NCBI RefSeq assembly: GCF_900115095.1
Contig: NZ_FOVH01000001.1
Location: 806,001-870,000 of the forward strand
DNA: 64,000 nt
Direction: 5' to 3'
Origin: Actinomadura madurae
GTDB lineage: Bacteria > Actinomycetota > Actinomycetes > Streptosporangiales > Streptosporangiaceae
Part shown: positions 52,750-59,637 of the stretch, one piece after another
How positions within the stretch are numbered: position 1 is the first letter of the stretch
Layout: each line of letters begins with the position of its first letter
Notes under the pieces: model-generated
The model's input: only the letters and a program-made list of their open reading frames with translations
Database searches by the model: none
What the model was told of the DNA's origin: nothing
Made by a program: the position numbers and the translations under genes

Positions 52750-53241
52750 ATGACGCAAGAGATGACGGCGACGGGCCGGCCCGGGACGGCCGGGCCGCGG
52801 ACGCCGCCCGTGTGGTTCCAGGTCACGGCCTGGGTCCTGACGCTCGCCGGCCTCGGGATCTCCGTCTACCTGACGGTCACGCACTACGACGAGGGCGCGC
52901 TGGTCTGCTCGGCGTCCAGGACCGTGGACTGCCACGCCGTCACGACGAGCGAGTACTCCACGTTGCTGGGGATCCCGATGCCGCTGCTCGGCCTCGCGTT
53001 CTTCGTGGCGTTCGGCGCGCTGCTGACCCCGTGGGCGCTGCGGTCGCTGTGGCCGCCGCTGCGCTGGGCGCGGGTGGCGAGCGTCGCGGTGGGCGTGCTG
53101 TTCGTCGTCTACCTCGTCACCGTCGAACTGGCGATCCTGCACAAGATCTGCCTGTGGTGCACGGGCGTCCATGTCATCACCGCACTGCTCTTCATCCTCG
53201 TTCTGATCGACGAATTCCGGCGGATCGGTCAGGTCGACTAG
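52750..53241 (+). CDS. Vitamin K epoxide reductase (VKOR) family membrane protein
   Basis: A 163-aa, four-to-five-helix membrane protein. Bacterial VKOR homologs oxidise the DsbA partner and pass electrons to menaquinone, replacing DsbB. The loop cysteine pair is C53 and C61 (VCSASRTVDCH), and the active-site CxxC is C134-C137 (ICLWCTGVH). The ATG at 52750 has GGAAGGA upstream; an upstream frame start at 52714 lies within the expected leader. Two DsbA-like genes follow at once, as expected for a partner set. Confidence 0.92.
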   Translation: MTQEMTATGRPGTAGPRTPPVWFQVTAWVLTLAGLGISVYLTVTHYDEGALVCSASRTVDCHAVTTSEYSTLLGIPMPLLGLAFFVAFGALLTPWALRSLWPPLRWARVASVAVGVLFVVYLVTVELAILHKICLWCTGVHVITALLFILVLIDEFRRIGQVD

Positions 53242-53298
53242 TCTCGCCGTTACCGCGCCGCACGGTGCCGGCGCGGGTCCGCACGCTTAGGAGAACCA

Positions 53299-54075
53299 AT
53301 GAGCAAGGCCGCACGAGAGCGGTCCGCGAGGGAGCGCCTGGCCGCCGAGCGCAAGCGGCAGGCGGCGCGGCAGAAGCAGCGGCGGCTGCTCGCCATCATC
53401 CTCGGGTCGGTGGTCACCGTGGCGGTGGTCGTGGTCGCCACCGTCCTGATCATCGACCAGCAGCGCAAGAACGGGCGGGCCGAGGTGCACAAGGGCGCGC
53501 TCGCCCCGCTGAGCCGCCAGCAGGACGGCTCGATCGTGATGGCGAAGGCGGGGGTGACCAAGCCGGAGCTGGAGATCTTCGAGGACTTCCAGTGCCCGAT
53601 CTGCAAGCAGTTCGAGGAGGCCACCGGCAAGACCATCGAGGACCTCGCGGTGCAGGGCAAGGTCAAGGTCGTCTACCGGCCCTTCCACCTGTTCGGCCAG
53701 CAGAAGGATCCCATCAAGATCAACTCGCTGCGCTCGGCCGAGGCGGCGCTCTGCGTCCCGGCCGACAAGTGGATCTCCTACCACGACGCGCTGTTCCGGT
53801 TCCAGCCCGCCGAGGGCGAGGAGGGCTTCTCCCCGGACGACCTCGTGAAGTGGGGCAAGGACGTCGGTGTCACCGACGCCGGCTTCGAGAAGTGCGTGCG
53901 GGACGAGCAGAAGAAGTCCACGGTCGACGCGATGACCAAGTACGCCCTTCAGGAGCGCGGTGTCGACGGCACGCCGACGGTCTTCCTGAACGGCCAGAAG
54001 CTCGAGTCGACGCAGTTCATGAACCCGGCCGCCCTGCGGGCGACCGTCGAGTCGGCCGCCGCGGCCGGCAAGTGA
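53299..54075 (+). CDS. Membrane-anchored DsbA-like thiol-disulfide oxidoreductase (copy 1)
   Basis: A 258-aa protein with a short, strongly basic cytoplasmic segment, one signal-anchor helix (about residues 29-52) and an extracytoplasmic thioredoxin fold. The active site is C99-P-I-C102 in FEDFQCPIC, and the cis-proline loop is GVDGTPTVFLNG. It should catalyse disulfide formation in exported proteins, recharged by the VKOR encoded 57 nt upstream. GGAG-type bases precede the ATG. A very strong hairpin follows. Confidence 0.93.
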   Translation: MSKAARERSARERLAAERKRQAARQKQRRLLAIILGSVVTVAVVVVATVLIIDQQRKNGRAEVHKGALAPLSRQQDGSIVMAKAGVTKPELEIFEDFQCPICKQFEEATGKTIEDLAVQGKVKVVYRPFHLFGQQKDPIKINSLRSAEAALCVPADKWISYHDALFRFQPAEGEEGFSPDDLVKWGKDVGVTDAGFEKCVRDEQKKSTVDAMTKYALQERGVDGTPTVFLNGQKLESTQFMNPAALRATVESAAAAGK

Positions 54076-54120
54076 GCGCGCCCTCCTGAAACGCGGCCCC
54101 CGCCGCGGCACGGACCCGCA

Positions 54121-54152
54121 CGCCGCGCCGTCCCCGCCGGGACGGCGCGGCG
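54121..54152 (+). terminator. Strong hairpin between the two DsbA-like genes
   Basis: CGCCGCGCCGTCCC (54121-54134) and GGGACGGCGCGGCG (54139-54152) form a perfect 14-bp stem with a CGCC loop. Only a short T run (CTTTCC) follows. TACGCT (54188-54193) downstream is a candidate -10 for the next gene, so transcription probably ends and restarts here. Confidence 0.75.
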
Positions 54153-54236
54153 CGGCGCTTTCCGGCACCCGCCGGGCCCTTCCCCGTTACGCTGGTGCGA
54201 GCTCACGAACACGCACAGTGGCCGATCGGGGGATCG

Positions 54237-55073
54237 ATGAGCGAGCAGGGGAGGGGACCGTCCGCGCGCGGGCGTCTCGCGGAGGAACGGGCCAGGGCCG
54301 CGGCGCGGCGGCGGCGGGCGCTGGCGGTCGTCCTCGGCGGCGTCGCGGTGGCGGCGGTCGCGGTCGCGGTGGCCGTGGTGGCGCTCTCCCGGGGCGGGGA
54401 CGAGCCGCTGGAGGACTCCTACAAGGGCGCGCTGGCGCCCGCCACCCGGCAGCAGGACGGGTCGGTCGCGATGGCGCAGCCGGGCGTCACCGCCCCCGTC
54501 CTCGACGTCTGGGAGGACTTCCAGTGCCCGGCGTGCCGGGTGATGGAGGAGCGGCTCGGCGGGACGATGAAGCAGCTCGCCGCCGAGGGCAAGGTCAAGG
54601 TCGTCTACCGGCCGTTCCAGCTGTTCCAGCAGGACCCGCTGATGTCGAACTCGCGGCGGGCCGCGAACGCCGCCGCCTGCATGCCCGCCTCGCACTGGGT
54701 GAGGTACCACGACAGGCTCTTCGCCGAGCAGCCCCCGGAGGGCGACACCGGCTTCGCCGCGCCGGACCTGATCAAGTGGGCCGCCGATCTGGGCGTCGCG
54801 GACCCGTCCTTCGCCGCCTGCGTCAACGGGAACCAGCGGATCGAGACGGTCGACCAGGCGAGCGCCCAGGCGGGCAGGGCCGGCGTCGACTCGACCCCGT
54901 ACCTGGCGCTGAACGGCGAGAAGGCGGGCGACGAGGTGATCGGCTCACCCGCCGGGCTCCGGAAGGCCGTCGCGCAGGCCGGCGGCGGGCCCGCCCCCGC
55001 CCCCGGGACCACCAACTCCGGCGGCACCGCGGACGCCGCGCGCACCGCGCCGCCCGGAGCGCGGCGGGCCTGA
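54237..55073 (+). CDS. Membrane-anchored DsbA-like thiol-disulfide oxidoreductase (copy 2)
   Basis: A 278-aa paralog of the preceding gene, with a basic N-terminus, one signal-anchor helix (about residues 27-50) and a thioredoxin fold with C97-P-A-C100 in WEDFQCPAC. The cis-proline loop is GVDSTPYLALNG. A Pro/Ala/Thr-rich C-terminal tail of about 30 residues is extra. The shared KGALAP and VYRPF segments show that the pair arose by tandem duplication. ATG 54237 has GGGGG upstream. The CxxC dipeptides differ (PI versus PA), so redox potential or clients may differ. Confidence 0.92.
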   Translation: MSEQGRGPSARGRLAEERARAAARRRRALAVVLGGVAVAAVAVAVAVVALSRGGDEPLEDSYKGALAPATRQQDGSVAMAQPGVTAPVLDVWEDFQCPACRVMEERLGGTMKQLAAEGKVKVVYRPFQLFQQDPLMSNSRRAANAAACMPASHWVRYHDRLFAEQPPEGDTGFAAPDLIKWAADLGVADPSFAACVNGNQRIETVDQASAQAGRAGVDSTPYLALNGEKAGDEVIGSPAGLRKAVAQAGGGPAPAPGTTNSGGTADAARTAPPGARRA

Positions 55074-55140
55074 CCGCGCCGCCTCAGCGGGGATGGCGCG
55101 CGCTGTGGCGGAGACGGCGCGCGCTGCGCCCCGGAGGCGG

Positions 55141-55146
55141 TAACGT
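55141..55146 (+). promoter_or_regulatory. Leaderless -10 element TAACGT for lgt
   Basis: TAACGT ends 8 nt before ATG 55155, with no Shine-Dalgarno between. Confidence 0.45.
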
Positions 55147-55154
55147 CAACGGTC

Positions 55155-56543
55155 ATGCACCCGGTCGCCTCCATCCCGAGCCCTTCGCAGGGCGTCTGGC
55201 ACCTCGGCCCGCTCCCGCTCAGGGCCTACGCCATCATGATCATCTTGGGCATCGTCGTCGCCGTCTGGCTCGGCGAGCGCCGCTGGGCCGCCAAGGGCGG
55301 CACCCCCGGTGTGATCATCGACGTGGCCGTGTGGGCGGTGCCGTTCGGCCTCGTCGGCGGGCGCCTCTACCACGTCGTCACCGACTACCAGCGGTACTTC
55401 GGGGAGGACGGCGATCCGCTCCGGGCGCTGGAGATCTGGAAGGGCGGCCTCGGCATCTGGGGCGCCGTCGCGCTCGGCGCGGTCGGCGCGCTCATCGGCT
55501 GCCGGCGCCGCGGGATCTCGGTGCTGGCGCTGGCCGACGCGGTGGCGCCCGGCATCGCGCTCGCGCAGGCGATCGGCCGCTGGGGCAACTACTGGAACCA
55601 GGAGCTGTACGGCCGCCCGCTGGACGCCTTCTGGGCGCTGGAGATCGATGAGAACCACCGGCCGATGCTCGACGGCGGGCCCGCCCTCGACCCGAAGTAC
55701 GCCGACGTCGCCACCTACCACCCGACGTTCCTGTACGAGTCGCTGTGGTGCATCGGCGTCGCGGCCCTGGTGATCTGGGCCGACCGCCGCTACAAGCTCA
55801 CGCACGGGCGCGCCTTCGCCCTGTACGTCGCCGCCTACACGGTGGGGCGCGGCTGGATCGAGGCGCTCCGCATCGACGACGCGCACCACATCCTCGGGCT
55901 GCGGCTGAACGACTGGACGGCGATCCTGCTCTTCGTCGGCGCGGTCGCCTACCTGTACCGGGCGCGCGGCCGCACCGGCCCGGAGAACGTCGGCGCCGTG
56001 ACCGCCGCCGAGCCGGGCCCGGCCGCGACCGGGCCCGACGAGATCGCCCCTGACGACGAGCCCGGCGGTGGCGGCCTGGAGAAGGAGTCGGAGACGCCGG
56101 AGGACGCCCGCGGCGCGGACGGCGAGGCGGACGCGGGCGCCGAGGCCTCCAGCGTGGCCGCCCCGGACGAGGAACCGGGGGCCGAGCCCGAGGCGGATTC
56201 CGAGGCGGAGGCCGCGACACCCGCGGAGGAGCCCGAGGAGCCCGAGGCGGAGGCCGAAGAGTCCGAGCCGGAGCCCGGCCCCGAGCGGAAGGCGGACGAG
56301 CCGGAGGCCGACGGCACCGCCACCGAGACGGAGACGGCCGACTCCGAGGCCGATTCCGAGCCGGAGTCCGAGCCGGAGTCCAAGGCGGACTCTGAGGCCG
56401 ATTCCGAGGCCGATTCCGAGCCCGCGGCGGACGGCGAGGCACCCGAGGCCGAGGAGCAGGCCCCGGCCGGGGACAATGAGAAGGACGGTGCCGCCGACTC
56501 CGATCGCGCCGAGAAGGGGGAGCCCGTCAAGGACGGGAAGTAG
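55155..56543 (+). CDS. lgt: Prolipoprotein diacylglyceryl transferase with long acidic tail
   Basis: Lgt transfers diacylglycerol from phosphatidylglycerol to the lipobox cysteine of prolipoproteins, the step before LspA. Seven helices occupy about residues 15-275. Signatures are GGLVGGRLYHV-type Arg/His, the Lgt motif GRWGNYWNQELYGRP and HPTFLYESLWCIG. From about residue 279 to 462 a 184-residue tail is almost only Glu, Asp, Ala, Pro, Ser and Lys. Three copies of GAGGCCGATTCC (56346-56357, 56394-56405, 56406-56417) show recent repeat growth. Catalysis should not need the tail; its role is unknown. Confidence 0.95.
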   Translation: MHPVASIPSPSQGVWHLGPLPLRAYAIMIILGIVVAVWLGERRWAAKGGTPGVIIDVAVWAVPFGLVGGRLYHVVTDYQRYFGEDGDPLRALEIWKGGLGIWGAVALGAVGALIGCRRRGISVLALADAVAPGIALAQAIGRWGNYWNQELYGRPLDAFWALEIDENHRPMLDGGPALDPKYADVATYHPTFLYESLWCIGVAALVIWADRRYKLTHGRAFALYVAAYTVGRGWIEALRIDDAHHILGLRLNDWTAILLFVGAVAYLYRARGRTGPENVGAVTAAEPGPAATGPDEIAPDDEPGGGGLEKESETPEDARGADGEADAGAEASSVAAPDEEPGAEPEADSEAEAATPAEEPEEPEAEAEESEPEPGPERKADEPEADGTATETETADSEADSEPESEPESKADSEADSEADSEPAADGEAPEAEEQAPAGDNEKDGAADSDRAEKGEPVKDGK

Positions 56544-56557
56544 GCGACGGGGGGACG

Positions 56558-57295
56558 GTGTCCGAAGCGAGGGGAGCGGCGGGCGGGAGGCCCGCCGTGC
56601 GGCCGGAGCACCACCACCGGCACCGCGACGTCACCGGGGGCTGGCTGCGGCCCGCGGTGTTCGGCGCGATGGACGGGCTGGTGTCCAACTTCGCGCTGAT
56701 CGCGGGCGTCGCGGGCGGCCAGGCGAGCCAGAAGGTCGTCCTGCTCGCGGGGCTCGCGGGCCTGGCGGCGGGCGCGTTCTCCATGGCGGCGGGGGAGTAC
56801 ATCTCGGTCGCGTCCCAGTCGGAGCTGGCCGAGGCCGAGATCGAGGTGGAGCGGCTTGAGCTCGCCCGCCACCCGGTGGCCGAGGAGCAGGAGCTGGCCG
56901 AGGTCTTCGAGGCGCGCGGCGTGGACCCGGTGACGGCCGCCGAGGTCGCGCGGCAGCTGTCCCGCGACCCCGAGGAGGCCCTGGAGGTGCACGCGAAGGA
57001 GGAGCTCGGCGTGACGCCCGGCGAGCTTCCCTCGCCGGTCCTCGCGGCGGGCTCGTCGTTCCTGTCGTTCGCGGTCGGGGCGCTGCTGCCGGTGCTGCCG
57101 TACCTGCTGGGCGCGTCGTCGCTGTGGCCCGCGGCGGGCATCGCGGCGGCCGGGCTGTTCGGTGCCGGGGCGCTGGTGTCGCGGATCACGGCCCGCGCGT
57201 GGTGGTTCGGTGGGTCGCGCCAGCTGCTGTTCGGCGCCGCCGCGGCGGCGATCACCTACGGGTTCGGCGCGCTGATCGGGACCAACGGCCTCTAG
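56558..57295 (+). CDS. VIT1/CCC1-family metal transporter
   Basis: A 245-aa membrane protein of the vacuolar iron transporter family, which moves Fe(II) or Mn(II). A His-rich N-terminus (EHHHRHRD) precedes helix 1 with FGAMDGLVSNFALIAGVAG. Helix 2 ends in AAGEYISVASQSELAEAEIE, leading to a cytoplasmic acidic metal-binding helical domain (about residues 88-150). Three more helices follow to the C-terminus. The GTG start lies 14 nt after lgt. Metal specificity is not evident. Confidence 0.92.
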   Translation: MSEARGAAGGRPAVRPEHHHRHRDVTGGWLRPAVFGAMDGLVSNFALIAGVAGGQASQKVVLLAGLAGLAAGAFSMAAGEYISVASQSELAEAEIEVERLELARHPVAEEQELAEVFEARGVDPVTAAEVARQLSRDPEEALEVHAKEELGVTPGELPSPVLAAGSSFLSFAVGALLPVLPYLLGASSLWPAAGIAAAGLFGAGALVSRITARAWWFGGSRQLLFGAAAAAITYGFGALIGTNGL

Positions 57296-57351
57296 GGCCA
57301 ATGAATCTGGACGAATAGCCCTTTTGGGCCCGCGGGGACGACGCGGACCGC

Positions 57352-57357
57352 TAAGCT
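57352..57357 (+). promoter_or_regulatory. Leaderless -10 element TAAGCT
   Basis: TAAGCT ends 8 nt before GTG 57366. No Shine-Dalgarno is seen. Confidence 0.5.
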
Positions 57358-57365
57358 CCGGGGCT

Positions 57366-58160
57366 GTGATCGAGGCTCGTGACTCAGGTTCCACCAAGGC
57401 CGCGCAGAAGGGCCGCGGGCGGGACTTCTGGCCGGACGACGAGAAGCCCGGCCGCAAGCTCCCCGCTCCCAAACTCTTGCTCGCCGGGGCCGCCGTGCTG
57501 GTCGTGGCGGCCGTCGCGGCGGTCGCCGTGGTCATGCTGACCGGCGGCGGCGGCGAGAAGAAGGTGCGGCAGGCGGTGCCGACCGCCTACGCCCCGGACT
57601 ACCTCGGGGAGGGCTTCGCCAAGCTCGGGAACCGCTCCGCCGACGGCCGGGCGATCACCGAGGGCGAGGCGTTCTCCGCCAAGAGCCTGAAGTCGTCCAA
57701 GTACGCGTTCACGCTGGCCGCGTCCAACCTGAGCACGGACTGCAAGGCCGCGACCTGGGGCGGGCGGCTGCAGGCCGACCTTGCCAAGTACCAGTGCACC
57801 CAGGTCGTCCGGGGCGCGTACGTGAGCGCCGACAAGAAGCACGTCGGCCAGTTCTTCGTGATCAACCTGGCGAGCGAGGAAGGGGTCAAGCAGATCCTGC
57901 GCGACCTCGACCCGGCGGCCGGCGCCGGCTGGGTGACGCCGCTGGACGCGAAGGGCGTGCCCCCGTTCGGCTCCGGCTTCAGCGCCGCCTACACCCGCAC
58001 CTACGGCCACTACGCCGTCGGCACGTGGGTGCAGCGGGCCGGGGGCGAGCAGCCCGCCTCGCTCAACGAGATGATCGATGTGAGCCTGGTCATCGAGAAC
58101 GCCGCCGACTTCCTGTACGGGCGCCTCGACCTGGCCGCCGGCGGGCGGGCCGGGCAGTGA
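57366..58160 (+). CDS. Membrane-anchored protein of unknown function, paralog 1
   Basis: A 264-aa protein with a charged cytoplasmic N-terminus (about residues 1-35), one signal-anchor helix (about 36-58) and an extracytoplasmic domain of about 190 residues. It holds two cysteines, C126 and C144, in DCKAATWGG and KYQCTQVVRGAY. The same motif with the same 18-residue spacing recurs in the next gene, so the two are tandem paralogs. I do not recognise a family. The start at GTG 57366 is supported by a leaderless -10. The neighbouring DsbA/VKOR genes could make its disulfide. Confidence 0.78.
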   Translation: MIEARDSGSTKAAQKGRGRDFWPDDEKPGRKLPAPKLLLAGAAVLVVAAVAAVAVVMLTGGGGEKKVRQAVPTAYAPDYLGEGFAKLGNRSADGRAITEGEAFSAKSLKSSKYAFTLAASNLSTDCKAATWGGRLQADLAKYQCTQVVRGAYVSADKKHVGQFFVINLASEEGVKQILRDLDPAAGAGWVTPLDAKGVPPFGSGFSAAYTRTYGHYAVGTWVQRAGGEQPASLNEMIDVSLVIENAADFLYGRLDLAAGGRAGQ

Positions 58161-58198
58161 CCGGGCCGGCCCTGGACGCGCCCTCCGCGGGCGGGCGG

Positions 58199-58204
58199 TA
58201 GTCT
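58199..58204 (+). promoter_or_regulatory. Leaderless -10 element TAGTCT
   Basis: TAGTCT ends 8 nt before GTG 58213, the first codon of a 15-codon frame running into paralog 2. Confidence 0.45.
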
Positions 58205-58212
58205 GCGCGGTC

Positions 58213-58260
58213 GTGGATCCGATGAACGCCGCGGCGGCGGCCGAGGGCGGCCCCCGGTGA
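58213..58260 (+). CDS. Putative 15-aa leader ORF coupled to paralog 2
   Basis: The frame VDPMNAAAAAEGGPR ends in a TGA that overlaps the GTG start of the next gene by 4 nt (GTGA). A leaderless -10 precedes it, while the downstream gene lacks a clear ribosome-binding site. Translation of this frame may therefore be how ribosomes reach the downstream start. A peptide function is not suggested. Confidence 0.4.
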   Translation: MDPMNAAAAAEGGPR

Positions 58261-59342
58261 GCCGCCAGGGCCGCCGGCAGCCCGCCCCCCGCAGGACGGC
58301 GCCGGGCCGGGCGGGCGGACCGCGCCGGACCCCGCCGTCCCGCCGCCCCGCCCCCCGCCCGGAGCGGCCGGCCGCGCCCCCGCCGAGGCCGCCGTACGAG
58401 GACGTCCCCTACCTGGAGGGGCCCTACGACGACGGTGTCCCGCCGGAGGACGCCTACGAGCCGCCCCCCGGCGCCGCCGAGCGCGGCAGGAAGCCGAAGA
58501 AGAACGGCAAGCGGCCGAAGAAGCGGGGAAAGGCCGCGAGAACCGCCCGGCCCTCCGGGCGGACGGGCGGCCAGGAGCGCCAGGGCGGGACGGCGCGCCG
58601 TGCCGGCGGGCCCGGACCGAGGCTGTACTTCGGAGCGGCCGCGGCCCTCGGCGCGCTGGTGCTGCTCGGGGCGGGCGCGGTGGCCGTCCTCGGCGGCGGT
58701 GACGACGCCCCGGCCGCGGCCCCGCCCGCGAAGATCGGCACGCCCGCCGGGACCGGCGTGTCGCCGGTGTCCTACTCCAGCTCGCCGTCCAGCGACGCGT
58801 ACGCCGGCATCGCCTCCCGGAGCGCGGACCCCCAGCCCCTGACGATCGGTGAGGCGTTCCCCGCGTCGGCGGCGAAGCTGTCGGTCCCGGAGGGCAAGGC
58901 GACGCTGAAGCTGCGCGCGAAGCGGCTGGACGGCGACTGCGCCGCCGCCGTGTGGGGCGGGTCCGTGGGCGCCGAGCTGGGCCGGGGCGGCTGCACGCAG
59001 GCGGCCCGGGGGATCTACTCCGACACCGGCCGCGGCTACGCGCTGGCCGTCGCGGTGTTCAACCTGGCCGGGTCGGCGGACGCCGACAGGTTCGTGGCGA
59101 AGCTGGAGACCACGATCGGCGCGGGCTTCGTCCGGCCGCTGGAGGCCCCCGCCCCGCTGGACGCGTTCGGCCGCGGCTTCGGCATGGCGCGGGGCCTGGC
59201 GATGGGGCACTTCGCCGTGGTGTCGTGGGCGCAGCGGCTGGACGGCAAGGGCGACGAGAAGGACGAGACGCTGCTGTCGCTGCTGATCGAGGGCGGGAAG
59301 GCCCCGGCGGTCCTCGGCCGCGCCGCCCGCGCCTCCGAGTGA
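58257..59342 (+). CDS. Membrane-anchored protein of unknown function, paralog 2
   Basis: A 361-aa protein with a long, Pro/Arg-rich disordered cytoplasmic N-terminus (about residues 1-120, with an acidic PPYEDVPYLEGPYDDG-like patch and a Lys/Arg-rich patch). One transmembrane helix (about 125-145) and an extracytoplasmic domain follow. Conserved cysteines C228 and C246 lie in DCAAAVWGG and GGCTQAARGIY, matching paralog 1. The EAFPAS/EAFSAK segment and the C-terminal region also align. Function unknown. The extended N-terminus distinguishes the pair and could bind cytoplasmic partners. Confidence 0.78.
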   Translation: MSRQGRRQPAPRRTAPGRAGGPRRTPPSRRPAPRPERPAAPPPRPPYEDVPYLEGPYDDGVPPEDAYEPPPGAAERGRKPKKNGKRPKKRGKAARTARPSGRTGGQERQGGTARRAGGPGPRLYFGAAAALGALVLLGAGAVAVLGGGDDAPAAAPPAKIGTPAGTGVSPVSYSSSPSSDAYAGIASRSADPQPLTIGEAFPASAAKLSVPEGKATLKLRAKRLDGDCAAAVWGGSVGAELGRGGCTQAARGIYSDTGRGYALAVAVFNLAGSADADRFVAKLETTIGAGFVRPLEAPAPLDAFGRGFGMARGLAMGHFAVVSWAQRLDGKGDEKDETLLSLLIEGGKAPAVLGRAARASE

Positions 59343-59637
59343 CCTCGACCCGCACGGCCCCCGCGACCTGGTTGAACGCCGCCGTATCACCGTAAACATC
59401 GCGTTCCGGTGATGATCCTCACCGCCGTCGTCACCGTCCGTGCCCGGTGGAAACCGGTAGCCTGGTCTAAACCACTCGAAGATGACACACCGGCGATCGG
59501 CACGAGGAAGTTTCGCGATCCGGTGCAGTCGGGCATGATCCCGGCAGTGATGTAATGTCATCTCACCGCAGCAGGGCCAACGTCGTCCCGAGCCTGCACT
59601 GACACGAAGCAGTGACACGACGACGACGGGAGGGTTG
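59343..59637 (+). promoter_or_regulatory. Upstream region of gltB
   Basis: This 295-bp gap holds no convincing gene. TTGAAC (59372-59377) and TAAACA (59393-59398), 15 bp apart, make only a weak promoter match. A direct repeat TGACACGA occurs at 59600-59607 and 59613-59620, just before the ribosome-binding site. I looked for GlnR-type GTNAC-N6-GAAAC boxes and found no match at proper spacing. Confidence 0.4.

Noticed and set aside
59343..59637. GlnR box upstream of gltB
   Set aside because: GTCAC and GAAAC words occur, but 15 nt apart rather than the required spacing, so I could not support a site.
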